Origin: Myxococcales bacterium
GTDB lineage: Bacteria; Myxococcota_A; Bradymonadia; Bradymonadales; Bradymonadaceae
Assembly: GCA_007120915.1 (NCBI GenBank)
Contig: SKMT01000540.1
Coordinates: forward strand, 1 to 9,369
DNA: 9,369 nt
Direction: 5' to 3'
A program made the translations under genes and the position numbers. The notes beneath the pieces were generated by a model. It made no database searches and had not been told where the DNA came from. It saw only the letters and a program-made list of their open reading frames with translations. How positions within the stretch are numbered: the stretch's first letter is position 1; each line of letters starts with the position of its first letter. Positions 7,093 through 9,369 of this stretch are shown one piece after another.

Positions 7093-8577
7093 TCACTGAT
7101 CGAACCCGGCAATTGCCAGGGCAATGTCATCCTGCCGATCCCGAAAGTGCCAGGCACGCCGCGGCGGGTCGTTGAACAGGATCGAAAATGCCACCGTACG
7201 GCCCCCGGCGGTCTCCATGTAGCCACTGAGCGCGGTGACGTCGCGCAGGGTGCCGGTTTTTGCCCGAAGATTACTCTTGGTCAGATCGTCGTCGAGCCGA
7301 TGGGCCAGCGTGCCATCGACCCCAGCGATCGCCAGCGAAGAGGCGAACTCCGGGCCATAGCGATGAGTGTTCATCTGACGCAGCAATCCAACAATCTGAC
7401 GCGCCGTCAGTTCGTTGCCGTCGTACAACCCGCTTCCGTTGTTCAACCGGTAGCTGTCGGGGGCAAATCCGAACTCTTCGAGCGTCTCTTCTGCCCGGTT
7501 CAGCGCCGCCTCCCAGGTCGAGGGGTCATCCCCGTCGTTGCCCAGCACCCGCAGCAGTTGTTCGGCGATAAAGTTGTTCGACCACTTGTTCATCGCCCAC
7601 ACCGCCTCCATCAAGGGCGCGGAGCGATGGTCCAGAAGCTCTTCGCCCTCCGTGGGAGCTGCCCCGTGACGAACCTGTCCGTCAAAATCGATGCCCACCA
7701 TCCCCATCGCCTCCGCGATCACCGATCCGGTAAACGCCGGTGGATCATCGATGCGCTTTCGCTGCGACACCGTATCGGCGTTCACCCCGATGGTCCCGCC
7801 GATCGTAAGCCGGGTTCCCTCTTCGGTGGGCGTAGATGTAACCTCGATGTGCGGCAGCGATCCCTGAACGGTCTGCGCCTGGTTGTCCACCTGCACATAC
7901 GTGTTCGGCGGACTCACCCGCACCGTCGGCGCTTCACCGGGTTGGTCGGCGGGCTCAATCTCGGCGGTGATGGCGTTAAAATTCACCGACACCGCCCCGA
8001 TGGGTGACCGATAGGCCGCTCCCGAATCCCGCAGATCGAACCCCGGAGGCAGATATCCCGCGTCGAACACCTTGTCGTCGATGACCACATCGCCGTCGAT
8101 CGCTTCGATGCCCCGGCTGCGAAGCTGGCTGGCCCAGTGCAGCACATCCTCATACAGCAAGAACGCCTCTCCCTCTCCGCGCACATACAGATCGTCGAGC
8201 CGCCCGTCACTGTTGGAGTTGGTGATAAGTTTGGTCGAAAAAACGTGATTTGGCCCCAACTGATCGAGCACCACCGCTGCGGTCAACAGCTTGACGTTGC
8301 TCGCCGGGTTCATCCGCTGATCGGCCTGTCTGGAGTACAGAATCTCGCCGTCGGTCAGATCTTCGACATGAATGGAGATGTCGGTCTGCTGCAGCTCGCT
8401 GTCTTCGAGCACCCCGGCGATCGCCTCTTCGAGTGCCGGATGGTTCTGTGGCTCGTCGGCACCCTCATCGATCTGTGGCGCATCGGCGGCGGCTGTTTCA
8501 TCGCCGTCATCCGCCACCGCCGGTGTCGCCACCAGCATCAACCCCATCATCGCCGCTGTTATCCATCGTCGTCGCAT
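7093..8577 (-). CDS. dacB: PBP4-type D-alanyl-D-alanine carboxypeptidase/endopeptidase
   Basis: 494 residues, peptidase family S13 (class C low-molecular-weight penicillin-binding protein). The N-terminus 'MRRRWITAAMMGLMLVATPAVA' (read in two parts: basic start, hydrophobic core, AVA cleavage site near residue 22) is a Sec signal peptide, so the enzyme acts in the periplasm. The three active-site motifs are SxxK as S93-N-V-K96, SxN as S333-N-N335 in 'KWSNNFIAEQ', and KTG at 440-442 in 'NLRAKTGTLRDV'. 'NGSGLYDGN' (379-387) is the conserved segment between motifs two and three. The ~240-residue gap between SxxK and SxN holds the insert typical of PBP4. It trims or cleaves D-Ala peptide stems and cross-links in peptidoglycan. 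An acidic linker (about 23-60) follows the signal peptide. GGGAG 7 nt before the ATG supports the start at 8577. The start overlaps an upstream small ORF, so it is probably co-transcribed with it and with the hotdog gene. Confidence 0.93.
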   Translation of the reverse strand: MRRRWITAAMMGLMLVATPAVADDGDETAAADAPQIDEGADEPQNHPALEEAIAGVLEDSELQQTDISIHVEDLTDGEILYSRQADQRMNPASNVKLLTAAVVLDQLGPNHVFSTKLITNSNSDGRLDDLYVRGEGEAFLLYEDVLHWASQLRSRGIEAIDGDVVIDDKVFDAGYLPPGFDLRDSGAAYRSPIGAVSVNFNAITAEIEPADQPGEAPTVRVSPPNTYVQVDNQAQTVQGSLPHIEVTSTPTEEGTRLTIGGTIGVNADTVSQRKRIDDPPAFTGSVIAEAMGMVGIDFDGQVRHGAAPTEGEELLDHRSAPLMEAVWAMNKWSNNFIAEQLLRVLGNDGDDPSTWEAALNRAEETLEEFGFAPDSYRLNNGSGLYDGNELTARQIVGLLRQMNTHRYGPEFASSLAIAGVDGTLAHRLDDDLTKSNLRAKTGTLRDVTALSGYMETAGGRTVAFSILFNDPPRRAWHFRDRQDDIALAIAGFDQ

Positions 8578-8710
8578 CCTGTCTCTCCCGGCGTGCTTCC
8601 ATCACCAGTTTCACCACCACGTAGCCCATGATTGCCAGCCCCACCGCCGCCGATGCCAGCGCCCAGCCCAGTGTCATCCCACTGGCATATTCCGACAATC
8701 CCACCACCAT
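8507..8710 (-). CDS. Small single-span membrane protein, hypothetical
   Basis: 67 residues with one predicted transmembrane helix (about 14-37, 'LGWALASAAVGLAIMGYVVV'), then a basic stretch 'EARRER' and a Gly/Asp-rich tail. The ATG at 8710 follows the TAG of the upstream gene with no gap (TAGATG), and an AGG lies just before it, which suggests translational coupling. The positive residues after the helix would place the C-terminus in the cytoplasm. The last 71 nt overlap the start of dacB in another frame, which is long for an operon overlap, and the tail there is low complexity and may be shaped by the dacB signal-peptide sequence. It fills what would otherwise be a 133-bp gap. I do not recognise a family; it could be a spurious ORF, but the membrane segment and start position favour a real gene. 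Confidence 0.5.
   Translation of the reverse strand: MVVGLSEYASGMTLGWALASAAVGLAIMGYVVVKLVMEARRERQDATTMDNSGDDGVDAGGDTGGGG
8585..8589 (-). promoter_or_regulatory. Ribosome-binding site of dacB
   Basis: On the minus strand GGGAG sits 7 nt upstream of the ATG at 8577. It lies inside the small membrane-protein ORF, so translation of that ORF would pass through this site. It fixes the dacB start in agreement with the signal peptide. Confidence 0.6.
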
Positions 8711-9232
8711 CTACCTGCTCCGAATGTACCAGTTGACGCCGACCTTCGCCGTCTCTGTTCCATCTTCCCTTCGGCCCACGACATTGAATGTCCGGTCTAC
8801 TCTCTCCCCGGTGCTCAGCGCCTCATCGAAGGCTTCGGCGACCCTGGGACCGTCGTTGCACTCAAAGGTGACCCGCGACTTCGCCTTGTCGACAAATTCG
8901 GCGGACACCCCTGTGACCACGAAGCTAAATTTCTCCGGGCGCGAAGCGTGATGGAAAAACACCAGCGCCCCCGTGGTTGCCTCCGCGGCCATCAGGCTCG
9001 CCCCGAAATACATGGTCCCGAATATATTGCGGGTCCGCCAGCCGAAGGGAAGATCGAGCGCGCACCGCTGAGCGTTCAGCTCCGTGACCTTCGGTTTCGC
9101 CATCGCCAACAGCGGCATTTGCGTCCACATCGCAGTCTGGAACAATGGCCCGGTGCGAAATGCCCGGGACAGAAGCCGCGCTTTTAGCGGCGGTTGTTCT
9201 TCATCGGATTCATCCAACTGCTTCATCGCCAT
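8711..9232 (-). CDS. DUF4442-type hotdog-fold protein, putative thioesterase
   Basis: 173 residues. The segment 'RTRNIFGTMYFGASLMAAEAT' (66-86, here 21 positions; key residues N69, G72, Y75, G77, A78, E84) matches the central hotdog-helix pattern of DUF4442/PaaI-like proteins, in which an Asn and a Gly-Ala pair precede a helix bearing an acidic residue. The preceding part (about 35-65) gives the first helix and strand, and the rest (105-171) supplies the beta strands, ending 'VGVNWYIRSR'. Length fits a single hotdog domain. Family members are mostly uncharacterised; acyl-CoA thioester hydrolysis is the usual proposal and is not proven here. A strong GAGGA 5 nt before the ATG at 9232 supports this start. 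It is first in a minus-strand group with the small membrane ORF and dacB, and diverges from a kinase-like gene. There is no signal peptide, so it is cytoplasmic. Confidence 0.8.
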   Translation of the reverse strand: MAMKQLDESDEEQPPLKARLLSRAFRTGPLFQTAMWTQMPLLAMAKPKVTELNAQRCALDLPFGWRTRNIFGTMYFGASLMAAEATTGALVFFHHASRPEKFSFVVTGVSAEFVDKAKSRVTFECNDGPRVAEAFDEALSTGERVDRTFNVVGRREDGTETAKVGVNWYIRSR

Positions 9233-9330
9233 TTGTTTCCTCGCAGGTTGTCGCTTCTTTGCCGTAGCATCCGCCTATACACTACGGGCGTGACTTTCGT
9301 ACTTCGACCATCGTTGCCACTTCGTCGCCC
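9233..9330. promoter_or_regulatory. Divergent intergenic region
   Basis: These 98 bp separate two genes that point away from each other, so promoters for both should lie here. GAGGA at 9238-9242 (minus strand) is the ribosome-binding site of the hotdog gene. TATACA at 9276-9281 is the best -10-like hexamer on the plus strand, but no -35 box lies at 16-18 bp spacing, so the exact promoter is undecided. Confidence 0.35.
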
Positions 9331-9369
9331 ATGACCGAACCGATCCGAAAACTTGGCCGCTACGAGCTG
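9331..9369 (+). CDS. Start of a gene, possibly a Ser/Thr protein kinase (3' end outside window)
   Basis: Only 13 residues are visible, 'MTEPIRKLGRYEL'. The 'LGRYEL' ending is typical of the strand just before the glycine-rich loop in bacterial Hanks-type Ser/Thr kinases ('..LGRYELLRRIGEGGM..'). This resemblance is the only basis for the call. ATG 9331 is the first ATG in an open frame and has no clear Shine-Dalgarno. Without the downstream sequence the family cannot be confirmed. Confidence 0.5.
   Translation, partial: MTEPIRKLGRYEL

Noticed and set aside
7060..8007. 315-codon plus-strand ORF opposite dacB
   Set aside because: It mirrors the dacB coding frame and has no recognisable domain; the three PBP motifs on the other strand settle the coding strand.
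9290..9334. 14-codon GTG-start ORF whose TGA overlaps the ATG of the kinase-like gene
   Set aside because: An ATGA overlap can mean coupling, but there is no ribosome-binding site and the peptide is too short to judge, so it is probably chance.

Overview
The window is 9.4 kb of GC-rich, gene-dense bacterial chromosome with two strand blocks that meet tail to tail near 6.0 kb. The proteins are strongly acidic (runs of Asp and Glu). They combine TPR arrays, a PATAN/DUF4388 domain, an extra Hsp70 and what looks like the start of a Ser/Thr kinase. That mix suggests a predatory or social deltaproteobacterial lineage (Myxococcota or Bradymonadota-like), possibly from a saline habitat. This placement is inference from gene style; there is no rRNA or marker gene here.

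Plus-strand block (1-5974): three genes in a row. The first is a 5'-truncated protein made almost entirely of TPR repeats. Next, after 49 bp, comes a 757-residue mosaic protein: degenerate receiver-like domain, PATAN/DUF4388 domain, J-domain with an intact HPD motif, disordered Ser/Arg-rich linker, C-terminal TPRs and a basic aromatic tail. Third, after 79 bp, is an Hsp70 (DnaK family) of only 524 residues. It has a complete nucleotide-binding domain, interdomain linker and beta substrate-binding domain, but it stops early in the alpha-helical lid. A J-domain protein directly before a nearly lidless Hsp70 suggests a dedicated, non-housekeeping chaperone pair, with the receiver-like, PATAN and TPR parts serving for targeting. 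This is the most interesting part of the window.

Minus-strand block (9232 down to 6051): a DUF4442-type hotdog-fold protein, a short single-span membrane ORF starting directly at its stop codon, a periplasmic PBP4-type D-Ala-D-Ala carboxypeptidase/endopeptidase (DacB) overlapping that ORF, then after 148 bp a YafJ-like class II glutamine amidotransferase. The 148-bp gap holds a short tandem array of 7-bp repeats (GGTGTTC-like) and a weak promoter candidate.

Right edge: a divergent plus-strand gene begins at 9331. Its first 13 residues resemble the N-terminus of bacterial Ser/Thr protein kinases, and the rest lies outside the window. There are no tRNA or rRNA genes, CRISPR arrays, insertion sequences or transposases that I can recognise, and no gene-free stretch longer than 150 bp.
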